A stretch of 31,652 nt of DNA, from contig DAIOGO010000016.1 in NCBI GenBank assembly GCA_036745195.1, positions 1 to 31,652 on the forward strand. The letters are read 5' to 3'. Each line of letters starts with the position of its first letter. The first letter of the stretch is position 1. The position numbers and the translations under genes are program-made. Below are positions 16,873-24,010 of the stretch, one piece after another. The DNA comes from JBFHRE01 sp036745195. GTDB taxonomy: Bacteria > Actinomycetota > Acidimicrobiia > Spongiisociales > ZC4RG35. The notes beneath the pieces are model-generated. The model was given only the letters and a program-made list of their open reading frames with translations. It was not told where the DNA came from and searched no databases.

Positions 16873-18156
16873 ATGCCAGAGGCGGTAATCCGGTACGGCG
16901 ACAAGGAGATCACGTTTCCGGTCGTCGAGGCCACGGAGGGGGATTCGGCGATCGACATCTCCAATCTGCGGTCCGAACTGGGTCTGATCACCATCGACCG
17001 GGGGTTCGCCAACACCGCCGAGAGCAAGTCGTCGGTGAGTTACCTCGACGGTGAGGCGGGGGTTCTCCGCTACCGCGGTTACCCGATCGAGCAGGTGGCC
17101 GAGAAGGGCGAGTTCCTGGAGGTGGCGTATCTGCTGCTCAACGGCGAACTCCCGGCCTCGGCCGAACTCGATGCGTTTCGGGACTCGATCACGCACCACA
17201 CTCTGTTGCGCGAGGACATGAAGAAGCTCTTCGAGGCCTTTCCTCACGAGGCACATCCGATGCAGATCCTGGCCTCGGCCACCACCGCTCTCGCCACCTA
17301 CTACCCCGATGCCCTCGATCCGAAGGATCCGGAGGCAGTCAGGATCTCGTCTCGCCGACTGCTGGCCAAACTCCCGACGATGGTGGCCTGGGCCTACAAG
17401 TACCGGGTTCACCAGCCCTACGTGTATCCCCGCAACGACCTCGACTACGCCTCGAACTTCCTCCACATGATGTTCTCGGTGCCGAGCGAGCCATACATCC
17501 CCAACCCGGTGGTGGTCAAAGCGCTGAATGTGCTTCTGATCCTCCATGCAGATCATGGCCAGAACTGCTCGGCTACCGCGGTTCGACTGGTCGGCTCGGG
17601 CGAGGCCAACATCTTCTCGTCCGTGTCGGCTGGAGTCCATGCCCTGTCGGGGCCGCTGCACGGCGGCGCCAATCAGGAGGTCCTCGAGATGCTCGAGCGG
17701 ATCGTGGCCGATGGCGGAGATGTGAGCAGTTACGTGGCCCGGGCCAAGGACAAGAACGATTCTTTCCGGTTGATGGGTTTCGGGCATCGGGTCTACAAGA
17801 ATTTCGACCCGCGAGCCCGCATCATCAAGAAGATGAGCGACGAGGTCCTCAAGGAGTTGGGGGTCGACGACCCGTTGCTGGATGTCGCACTGCAGCTCGA
17901 AGACGTGGCGTTGCGCGACGACTACTTCCTCGAACGCCGGCTCTATCCGAATGTCGACTTCTACTCGGGAATCCTCTACCGGGCGATGGGCTTTCCCACC
18001 GACCTGTTCACCGTGCTCTTCGCGCTCGGTCGGCTTCCCGGCTGGCTTTCCCAGTGGGCCGAGATGTCATTCGATCCATCATCGAAGATCTTTCGACCAC
18101 GCGCCGTCTACGCCGGCTCGGCTCCTCGCGACTGGCAGCCTCTCGACCAGCGTTGA
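16873..18156 (+). CDS. gltA: Citrate synthase
   Basis: Condenses oxaloacetate and acetyl-CoA to citrate at the entry of the TCA cycle. The 427-aa length and the N-terminal beta-rich extension (AVIRYGDKEITFPVVEATEGDSAIDI) match the hexameric Gram-negative/actinobacterial type II form. The catalytic triad is visible: H263 in SGPLHGGANQEV, H305 in GFGHRVYKNFDPRA, and D362 in YPNVDFYSG. ATG 16873 is chosen because GAGGAG lies 6 nt upstream; an in-frame TTG two codons earlier falls inside the spacer. It lies 18 bp after the EF-G2 gene and ends 4 bp from the convergent membrane-protein gene. Confidence 0.96.
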   Translation: MPEAVIRYGDKEITFPVVEATEGDSAIDISNLRSELGLITIDRGFANTAESKSSVSYLDGEAGVLRYRGYPIEQVAEKGEFLEVAYLLLNGELPASAELDAFRDSITHHTLLREDMKKLFEAFPHEAHPMQILASATTALATYYPDALDPKDPEAVRISSRRLLAKLPTMVAWAYKYRVHQPYVYPRNDLDYASNFLHMMFSVPSEPYIPNPVVVKALNVLLILHADHGQNCSATAVRLVGSGEANIFSSVSAGVHALSGPLHGGANQEVLEMLERIVADGGDVSSYVARAKDKNDSFRLMGFGHRVYKNFDPRARIIKKMSDEVLKELGVDDPLLDVALQLEDVALRDDYFLERRLYPNVDFYSGILYRAMGFPTDLFTVLFALGRLPGWLSQWAEMSFDPSSKIFRPRAVYAGSAPRDWQPLDQR

Positions 18157-18160
18157 CGAT

Positions 18161-18664
18161 TCACCCGGACCCTTCGATCGCCTCCGAGTAGATGTCTCCC
18201 ACCGCCGAACCGTCGACTGCGTCCAATTGGACCAGCGCCCGCCGAGTGGGCGGGTTTTCGGCCGAGTAGACGATCACCTGCCAGCGGGGCCTGGCCCGAA
18301 CACCGGCGAAGGAGACAGCGGCCGAAGCATGACCCACCGGGAACTCCACTCGGGAGGCGGCGATGGCCAGTGCCTCCTCCTGATCGATCTCCAGCGGCCA
18401 GGCGGCCAGCCAGTGCCACACCGCCAATCCGGCGGCGACGATGCCGCCGATCCACCACGGGCGAGGGGAAATGAACGTCGCCGCCAGCAGTCCAGCCGCC
18501 AGCCCTGTGTAGATCCAGGCGGCCACTCGTCTGCGGCGTGGGTCTGGAAACCGGTAGTCCCCCACCAAATCGGCATTGAGTTCCTCGGGAACCGCCTCTT
18601 GCTCCGCGGTCTCCGGCGAGATGTAGATACCCTGCCGGTCGATCCCCCGGTCCTCGCCGGTCAT
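18161..18664 (-). CDS. Hypothetical two-TM membrane protein downstream of thrS
   Basis: I do not recognise this 167-aa protein. About 45 polar residues at the N-terminus (VPEELNADLVGDYRFPDPRRRR) precede two hydrophobic helices (WIYTGLAAGLLAATFI and IGGIVAAGLAVWHWLAAW). A soluble C-terminal domain (ALAIAASRVEFPVGHASAAVSFAGVRARPRWQVIVYSAENPPTRRALVQLDAVDG) follows. That domain has an alpha-beta-beta pattern reminiscent of PepSY-like folds, but this is a guess. Its ATG overlaps the thrS stop (ATGA), so it is translated with thrS. The tail abuts gltA with 4 bp between stop codons. Confidence 0.8.
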   Translation of the reverse strand: MTGEDRGIDRQGIYISPETAEQEAVPEELNADLVGDYRFPDPRRRRVAAWIYTGLAAGLLAATFISPRPWWIGGIVAAGLAVWHWLAAWPLEIDQEEALAIAASRVEFPVGHASAAVSFAGVRARPRWQVIVYSAENPPTRRALVQLDAVDGSAVGDIYSEAIEGSG

Positions 18665-20604
18665 GCGCCGACCATCGGCGGCCTCGCCGCCTCCACCACT
18701 TCGGCGATGAGGTCGTCGAGGGGCACATTGCGCCGTTCGCTGTCTTCCCCATAACGACGCACGCCAACCGTCCCCGCCTCGACATCCTTGTCCCCCACCA
18801 CCAGCACCATCGGGTGCTTTTGGGTGATCGCCCTTCGGATCTTCTCCCCCACCGACTCGTCGCTCCGATCGACCTCCACCCGGATACCGGCCCGGCGGAG
18901 GCGATCGCCTACACCTTCAGCATGCTCGAGGTGGCGGTCCGCCACTGAGATCACCGTGACCTGGATCGGAGCCAGCCAGATCGGAAAGGCACCGGCGTAG
19001 TGCTCGGTGAGCACGCCCATGAAGCGCTCGATCGACCCGGCCTTGGCGCAGTGGATCATCACCGGGCGTTCGGCGCTGTTGCCCGCCCCGGCGTATTCGA
19101 GACCAAAGCGCTGCGGGAGGTTGAAGTCGACCTGGATGGTCGACATCTGCCAGCGCCGTCCGATGGCGTCCTTGACGTGGATGTCGATCTTCGGCCCGTA
19201 GAAGGCGCCCTCCCCGGCTGCGAGACGGTAGGGCTGACCCGCCCGTTCGAGTGCCTCGGCCAGCGCCCGCTCGGCGGTTTCCCACTGATCGACCTCGCCA
19301 ACGTACTTCTCAGGACGGGTCGACAGGTCGGCTTCGATATCGGTGAACCCGAAGTCACGGAGCCAGGTCATCACGAAGTCCAGATGCATTCCGAGCTCGC
19401 CGTCGAGCTGATCGGGCCGGCAGAACACATGGGAGTCGTCCTGGGTGAAACCCCTCGCCCGCAACGTACCGTGGATGACTCCGGATCTCTCGTACCGGTA
19501 GACGCCGCCCAGCTCGGAGAGGCGGACCGGCAGCTCACGGTAGGAACGGGGCCGGCTCCGGTAGATGAGGATGTGGAAGGGGCAGTTCATCGGCTTGACC
19601 CGGTAGTTGTCGCCCTCGTCCATCTCCATGGGCGGGTACATGTTCTCTGAGTACCAGCCGAGGTGTCCGGAGATCTCCCACAGCGCCTCCTTGGCGAGAT
19701 GGGGGGAGAAGACGAACTCGAAGCCGTATCGCTCGTGCAGCGCCCGGCTGTGGTCCTCGACGAGTTTGCGCACCATCCCGCCCTTCGGGTGCCAGACGAC
19801 GAGCCCTGACCCGAGCTCGCGGGGGAAACTGAAGAGATCGAGCTCGGGACCGAGACGGCGGTGGTCACGCCGCTCGGCCTCCTCCAATCGGTGCAGATGA
19901 TCGGCCATCGCCTGGGTCGACTCCCAGGCGGTTCCATAGATGCGCTGGAGTTGGGGTCGTTTCTCGTCTCCCCTCCAGTACGCACCGGCTGAACGCAGCA
20001 ACTTGAACGCCTTGAGCCTCCCGGTCGAGGGCAGATGGGGGCCGCGACACAGATCCACGAACGACTGGTTCCGGTACACGGTGACGGCCTCCTCGCCAGC
20101 CTCCACCTCGTCGGGATCGACAGACTCGATGATCTCGCGTTTGAACGGGTGGCGGTCGAACACCTCGAGGGCGGACTCCCGGCTCATCGCCTCCCTGACG
20201 AAGGGTTGGTCCTGGGCGATGATCTCCGCCATTCGCTCCTCGACCGCCTCCAGGTCCTCGGGGGTGAAGGGACGGCCGATGTCGAAGTCGTAGTAGAACC
20301 CGTCTTCGATGGCTGGGCCGATGGCAAAGGTCGCTCCCTCGAACAAGCCGAGGACCGCCTGGGCCAGGATGTGGGCGGCCGAGTGACGGAGGACATGGCG
20401 CCCCTCCGGTGTGTTTTCGGTGACGATGCCGACCCGTCCCCCATGAGGAAGAGGACGGCTCAGATCGTAGAGTTGCCCGTCGAGTTGGATCGCCACGGCG
20501 GCCTTGGCCAATCGGGGCCCGATCGCCTCCGCCACCTGGAGGCCGGTCACACCCTCAGGGTGCTGGACGATCGATCCATCGGGAAGTTCTATGTCGAGTG
20601 GCAC
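18661..20604 (-). CDS. thrS: Threonine-tRNA ligase
   Basis: Class II aminoacyl-tRNA synthetase charging tRNA-Thr. The 647-aa product has an N-terminal TGS domain (about residues 1-62) and an editing domain with HSAAH plus a downstream zinc-like site (CRGPHLP). The catalytic core shows MNCPFH (zinc Cys), motif 2 YRYERSGVIHGTLRARGFTQDDSHVF, and motif 3 near GSIERFMGVLTEHYAGAFPIWLAP. A C-terminal anticodon-binding domain follows. GTG 20604 gives MPLDIELPDGS, the expected start; an open frame continues far upstream but runs across the divergent gene and has no family similarity. The ribosome-binding site is weak. No T-box consensus is visible in the 129-bp spacer. In mycobacteria thrS also lies near pgsA. 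Confidence 0.96.
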   Translation of the reverse strand: MPLDIELPDGSIVQHPEGVTGLQVAEAIGPRLAKAAVAIQLDGQLYDLSRPLPHGGRVGIVTENTPEGRHVLRHSAAHILAQAVLGLFEGATFAIGPAIEDGFYYDFDIGRPFTPEDLEAVEERMAEIIAQDQPFVREAMSRESALEVFDRHPFKREIIESVDPDEVEAGEEAVTVYRNQSFVDLCRGPHLPSTGRLKAFKLLRSAGAYWRGDEKRPQLQRIYGTAWESTQAMADHLHRLEEAERRDHRRLGPELDLFSFPRELGSGLVVWHPKGGMVRKLVEDHSRALHERYGFEFVFSPHLAKEALWEISGHLGWYSENMYPPMEMDEGDNYRVKPMNCPFHILIYRSRPRSYRELPVRLSELGGVYRYERSGVIHGTLRARGFTQDDSHVFCRPDQLDGELGMHLDFVMTWLRDFGFTDIEADLSTRPEKYVGEVDQWETAERALAEALERAGQPYRLAAGEGAFYGPKIDIHVKDAIGRRWQMSTIQVDFNLPQRFGLEYAGAGNSAERPVMIHCAKAGSIERFMGVLTEHYAGAFPIWLAPIQVTVISVADRHLEHAEGVGDRLRRAGIRVEVDRSDESVGEKIRRAITQKHPMVLVVGDKDVEAGTVGVRRYGEDSERRNVPLDDLIAEVVEAARPPMVGA

Positions 20605-20733
20605 GTTGGTTCTCGCTAGGCTGTTGGTTGGCAAACCAGGGTAACCGTCCCCCGGGACCGTCCGGAGTGAGCATCCGGGCCACGGGGCGAGGCCCGCCAC
20701 AGACGCCCGCTCGAAACGAAGGGTTGAATTTCG

Positions 20734-21561
20734 ATGACTGCAGCTGCGATGGTCGCTTCTTTGGCACCCACCGCGACGTTGAAGACGCTGTCGGCGTCCG
20801 TCAACCAGGTTTTTCGTCTGATCGAAGAGTCCGGGGAAACCTCGATCATCAAGGTGTACTCCAGCCCGGCCCGGGAGCGACGCGAGCGGCATGCTCTCGA
20901 GGCACTGGCCGGGGTGCATGGTGTCCCGCAGATCATCGAACGCGGCTCGAACGAGTCGATGCCGTGGATCAAGCTGACCGATGGCGGAGTGTGGAATGTT
21001 GCCTCGTTGCCCAAGAACCTGACGGTGGTCCGCACCTGTGGACAGGTTCTGCGGGCGATTCACGACTCGAAAGCCAATATCACGAACCTCGACTCGGGCA
21101 TCGACAGCGAGTACGTCGCAACCCACTTCCACTCTACGCTCGATCGACTCGAGCGCTACCGGCGCCGGCTGGGGATGCCCGCCGACGTGCTCGAGAAGGC
21201 AAAGCAATCGTCGAACACCCCGATCGCCAGCGCGCCGGTCCCGTCCCACACCCGGCCCCATCCCCGCAACTTCCTCGTCAATGATCGGAGCGAAGTCTCC
21301 ATGATCGAATGGGAGTACGCCACCCTGGCACCACCCGAGTGGGACCTCAGCCTCGCTACCTGGCGCTTCAGCCGCGAAATCGGCGAGGACGCCGCCACCG
21401 CCCTGTGGCAAGGATACGGTGCCTCGTTCCCGGCCGACAGGCTTCTCCCCTGGATCGCCTACCACTCATCGATGATGATGCTCGAGGCGGCCGAGCGACG
21501 GGACGGCCGCCTCGGCGATCTGTCGTATCTGGTCGACGATCTCGCCCGCGCCGTCGGCTGA
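20734..21561 (+). CDS. APH/choline-kinase-fold protein, probable pseudokinase
   Basis: A 275-aa protein with the layout of aminoglycoside phosphotransferase-like kinases. It has an N-lobe with a probable ATP lysine (SIIKVYSS, K40), a helix (ERHALEAL), and an LRAIHDS segment. The catalytic loop reads SHTRPHPRNFLVND where active members have HGDxxxxN: H172 and N179 are kept but the catalytic Asp is R174. The metal-binding Asp of IDW is E192 in MIEWEYA. PPEWDLS, the usual structural Asp motif, is intact. The fold assignment is fairly secure; catalysis is doubtful and the substrate unknown. ATG 20734 has GAAGGG 10 nt upstream. The gene is divergent from thrS and apparently monocistronic. Confidence 0.75.
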   Translation: MTAAAMVASLAPTATLKTLSASVNQVFRLIEESGETSIIKVYSSPARERRERHALEALAGVHGVPQIIERGSNESMPWIKLTDGGVWNVASLPKNLTVVRTCGQVLRAIHDSKANITNLDSGIDSEYVATHFHSTLDRLERYRRRLGMPADVLEKAKQSSNTPIASAPVPSHTRPHPRNFLVNDRSEVSMIEWEYATLAPPEWDLSLATWRFSREIGEDAATALWQGYGASFPADRLLPWIAYHSSMMMLEAAERRDGRLGDLSYLVDDLARAVG

Positions 21562-21631
21562 GCGAACTCGCGAAATCCCAAGCTGTTGCCCATCGGTCTC
21601 CTAGCGTTTGCTCAGCGTTCAGGAGGAGTCG

Positions 21632-21844
21632 ATGCTCGAAGCGTTTCGGTCAGTCGTGCCACCGGCGGGTCGCCGCGGCAGGCATGCGGAGTTGCCGGCC
21701 AGATCCCCTTCCTCGGGCCATGACAGGTCGGCCCGACTGTTCGAGGTGACGGCTGCCGCCGGCGACCTGCCGTGTCCGTGGTGCAAGACGCCGTCCTCCG
21801 AGGCCGATCCCCGTTGTCCCGGGTGCGGCCGCCGCTTCGGTTGA
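21632..21844 (+). CDS. Small zinc-ribbon protein
   Basis: A 70-aa protein of unknown function. The basic N-terminal half (RRGRHAELPARSP) is followed by two CxxC knuckles, CPWC (C48, C51) and CPGC (C62, C65), spaced 10 residues apart, the usual spacing of a zinc ribbon. ATG 21632 is strongly supported by AGGAGGAG directly upstream (21621-21628). It lies 70 bp after the APH-fold gene on the same strand and could be co-transcribed. Short ribbons like this often bind nucleic acid or proteins, but nothing here fixes the role. Confidence 0.65.
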   Translation: MLEAFRSVVPPAGRRGRHAELPARSPSSGHDRSARLFEVTAAAGDLPCPWCKTPSSEADPRCPGCGRRFG

Positions 21845-21860
21845 GAGATGGTCACTGCTG

Positions 21861-21886
21861 GGGGATGACCCCCCGGCACCCCCCAA
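21861..21886. repeat. C-rich dispersed repeat, copy A
   Basis: Begins with a small hairpin GGGG-ATGA-CCCC and continues as a C-run, RGCA and a second C-run followed by AA. Positions 21866-21886 match 28843-28863 at 20 of 21 bases. It lies just past the zinc-ribbon stop. Confidence 0.6.
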
Positions 21887-21934
21887 ATGCCCGCGTGCGC
21901 CTCGCCTTCCTGAGTTTCGGACCACCCTGGCCGA

Positions 21935-21999
21935 GGGTTCAAGGTGGAAGTTCAGAGTTCGTGGGTCGCCTTCACCTCTGAACCTTCACCATTCAACCC
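21935..21999. terminator. Long inverted repeat, candidate bidirectional terminator
   Basis: The left arm is 21935-21957 (GGGTTCAAGGTGG then AAGTTCAGAG). The right arm is 21976-21999 (CTCTGAACCTTCACC then ATTCAACCC). They pair over about 23 positions with two mismatches and two single-base bulges around an 18-nt loop. It lies between the convergent zinc-ribbon gene and mshD, so a two-way terminator is the simple reading. The stem is longer and less GC-rich than most terminators, and a mobile inverted-repeat element is the alternative. Confidence 0.6.
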
Positions 22000-22031
22000 C
22001 CGCTGGCCGCGCCAACCGAACCTGGCGCCCC

Positions 22032-22916
22032 TCACCCGCCCAGGACGAGGACGAACGAGCGATCCACATGATCCAGACTGAACCCGAGCCGGTCGTAGAG
22101 TGACACCGCCCGATGGTTGACCCGATCCACGTAGAGGACCGCCTCCCGGCAGCCCTGGCTTTGGATGTGGTGTAGGCCTGCCAGCACCAGCGCCTCTCCC
22201 AGCCCGGCTTCCTGGGCATCCGGATGGACCGCGATGATGTAGATCTCACCGGTCCGCTCGTCGTGGAGCTTCGTCCAGCAGAACCCCACCAGCGAATCGG
22301 ATCGCCACGCCAGGAGGAACCCCGCTGGTTCGAACCACGGTTGGCGGAGGCGGTCTTCGAGGATCGAACGAGTCCACGCCCCGTTCTCAGGATGCTCGGC
22401 GAAGGCGGCATTGTTCGTCAGAAGCCAGGCCTCTTCGTCCACACCCCTTCGGAAAGGGCGCAAGACGATGTCGTCCGCAAACTGCGCCTCCTCGAGGTTG
22501 TTCAGCGCCGCCGTCATCTGGAGCAATTCCCGTTCGACGGTGAAGCCGGAGTCCACGAGCGCCTCGACCACATGGCGTTGGAATGCCCAGACTCTGACCT
22601 GGTGGCCGCCACCGCTCGTCACCCGTTCCACTCCCGTGTCGATCACCGAGCGCAAGACCTCGGGATGGCGGTGGAGGGGGTGCACCACGAGTTCCATGGT
22701 CCAGGTGTGGTCGGGCCGGGGGGCGAGTGCGACGTAGGCGACCAACTCGTCGCCGATCTCACCCACCAGTCCGGTCTCGATGTCGGTTTCGGCGTGGAGC
22801 AGTTCGAGGTACTTGTGCTCGCCAATCGGCCGGTGCCCGTCCGCCCGTTCCGCCAATTCGAACAGGTTGTGGAGGGGGTCGACGTCGATGGGTCTGGCCA
22901 CCGGTCTGAATCTCAT
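22032..22916 (-). CDS. mshD: Mycothiol synthase
   Basis: Acetylates Cys-GlcN-Ins with acetyl-CoA in the last step of mycothiol synthesis, the major actinobacterial thiol. The 294-aa protein has two GNAT domains. The N-terminal one (residues 1-135) is divergent. The C-terminal one carries VLRPFRRGVDEEAWLLTNNAAFAEHPENGAWT, the WFEPAGFLLAW and GFCWTKLH motifs, and the acetyl-CoA loop HPDAQEAGLGEAL (231-243), all typical of MshD. LYVDRVNHRAVSLYDRLGF closes it. There is no ribosome-binding site before ATG 22916, but TACCGT sits 8 nt upstream, suggesting a leaderless transcript. It is divergent from a patatin-like gene. Mycothiol is restricted to Actinobacteria, which anchors the taxonomy. Confidence 0.93.
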   Translation of the reverse strand: MRFRPVARPIDVDPLHNLFELAERADGHRPIGEHKYLELLHAETDIETGLVGEIGDELVAYVALAPRPDHTWTMELVVHPLHRHPEVLRSVIDTGVERVTSGGGHQVRVWAFQRHVVEALVDSGFTVERELLQMTAALNNLEEAQFADDIVLRPFRRGVDEEAWLLTNNAAFAEHPENGAWTRSILEDRLRQPWFEPAGFLLAWRSDSLVGFCWTKLHDERTGEIYIIAVHPDAQEAGLGEALVLAGLHHIQSQGCREAVLYVDRVNHRAVSLYDRLGFSLDHVDRSFVLVLGG

Positions 22917-22924
22917 CGAAGATC

Positions 22925-22930
22925 ACGGTA
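22925..22930 (-). promoter_or_regulatory. -10 element of mshD (leaderless)
   Basis: TACCGT on the minus strand fits TANNNT and ends exactly 8 nt before the mshD ATG, the geometry of a -10 box for a transcript starting at or next to the start codon. No ribosome-binding site is present. Confidence 0.45.
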
Positions 22931-22947
22931 ACCGCCCCGGCGGGATC

Positions 22948-22953
22948 TAAGCT
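22948..22953 (+). promoter_or_regulatory. -10 element of the patatin-like gene (leaderless)
   Basis: TAAGCT fits TANNNT and ends exactly 8 nt before the GTG start. There is no ribosome-binding site between. It mirrors the mshD arrangement in the same 45-bp divergent spacer. Confidence 0.45.
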
Positions 22954-22961
22954 GAACGCTC

Positions 22962-23942
22962 GTGAGTGTCGGTCTCGTCCTGGGAGGAGGCGGCGTCACC
23001 GGGGCGGCCTACGAGATGGCCGCCTTGATGGCGCTCGAAATCGCGACTGGTTGGAGCCCCAATCAGGCCGACGTCGTGGTGGGCACCTCGGCAGGCTCGT
23101 TCGTGGCCGCCCTCCTCCGAAACGACAGCCTCGATCTCGATTCCCTGGTCCACCCGGGAGACAGCCGGATCGACGTCGCCGAGCGGATTTCGGCCCACTT
23201 GTTCAGCCGCAAACCCGGAGTGAAGATCACCCGCTGGATCCGGCACGGAATCGTTCCCGGGGTTCGCAAGCCTGGCCTCACCTTGCTCCTCGGCTCTCCT
23301 GCCCCGTGGGAGCCGAGCGGGTTGGCCGACTGGGTTCGCTCCCAGATCGGTGACGAGGCGGCAGCAGCGTGGCCCGATCGGCCGACCCTGATCACGGCTT
23401 TCGACATCCAGGCCCGCCGAAGAGTGGCGTTCGGCACCGTTGGTGCCCCGGAGGTCGGCCTGGCCGATGCGGTGACGGCTTCGACCGCGATTCCGGTTGT
23501 CTTCCAACCGTGGGAGATCGATGGCCGGACCTATGTGGACGGTGGGGTGGTTTCCGGCACCCACGCCGACCTGGTCCTGGGGTCTCCCACCCCGCTCGAC
23601 CTGGTGCTGGTGCTGGCCCCGCTGGCCGCCGACGAGGATCGAGACGGCGCCTGGTTCCATGAGCGGGTCTTCGACCGGGTGGGTCGAACCGCCCTCGAAT
23701 CCGAAATCGAGGAGATCCGCTCTGCCTGGCCTGGCACGGACATCCTGGTCCTGCGCCCCACCCCACACGTGCTGACGGCTATGCGGCCGAATTACATGGA
23801 TCCCAAGCGGGCGGTGCCCACCTTCATCCGCACGGTCGTCTCGATGCGTCGCACTCTCGCCCACCCCGACATCTGGCCGCTTCTCGATCATCACCTCGTT
23901 CGCTCCGGGGCGAACGCCGTTGGCAACCGACTTCGCGGTTGA
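22962..23942 (+). CDS. Patatin-like phospholipase/esterase
   Basis: A 326-aa protein of the patatin (RssA/YlbK) hydrolase family. It shows the oxyanion-hole GGGG-V-T-G (8-14), the nucleophile elbow GTSAG (S43), and the dyad aspartate in YVDGGV (D193), so a Ser-Asp lipid acyl hydrolase should be active. It has no signal peptide or TM segment and is probably cytosolic or membrane-peripheral. The substrate cannot be told from sequence; phospholipids or lysophospholipids are usual. The GTG start at 22962 lies at the beginning of the conserved SVGLVLGGGG strand and lacks a ribosome-binding site. It is divergent from mshD and convergent with the multicopper oxidase gene. Confidence 0.88.
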   Translation: MSVGLVLGGGGVTGAAYEMAALMALEIATGWSPNQADVVVGTSAGSFVAALLRNDSLDLDSLVHPGDSRIDVAERISAHLFSRKPGVKITRWIRHGIVPGVRKPGLTLLLGSPAPWEPSGLADWVRSQIGDEAAAAWPDRPTLITAFDIQARRRVAFGTVGAPEVGLADAVTASTAIPVVFQPWEIDGRTYVDGGVVSGTHADLVLGSPTPLDLVLVLAPLAADEDRDGAWFHERVFDRVGRTALESEIEEIRSAWPGTDILVLRPTPHVLTAMRPNYMDPKRAVPTFIRTVVSMRRTLAHPDIWPLLDHHLVRSGANAVGNRLRG

Positions 23943-23960
23943 GAACGAGAACACATTGCT

Positions 23961-23977
23961 CGCCCCGAAACTGGGCG
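23961..23977. terminator. Weak hairpin between convergent genes
   Basis: CGCCC (23961-23965) pairs with GGGCG (23973-23977) across a 7-nt loop, in the 68-bp spacer between the patatin-like stop and the oxidase stop. The stem is short and has no T-run, so this is a tentative terminator. Confidence 0.3.
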
Positions 23978-24010
23978 CCGCTTTCCCTGTCTGACGGTCG
24001 TCGACAGAGG

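Noticed and set aside
20605..20733. T-box riboswitch in front of thrS
   Set aside because: No T-box consensus such as AGGGTGG-x-ACCGCG is visible on the minus strand. Only short hairpins (20625-20638 and 20676-20696) are present.
20605..21465. N-terminal extension of thrS upstream of GTG 20604
   Set aside because: The frame stays open across the divergent APH-fold gene but shows no family similarity, and the conserved TGS start fits GTG 20604.
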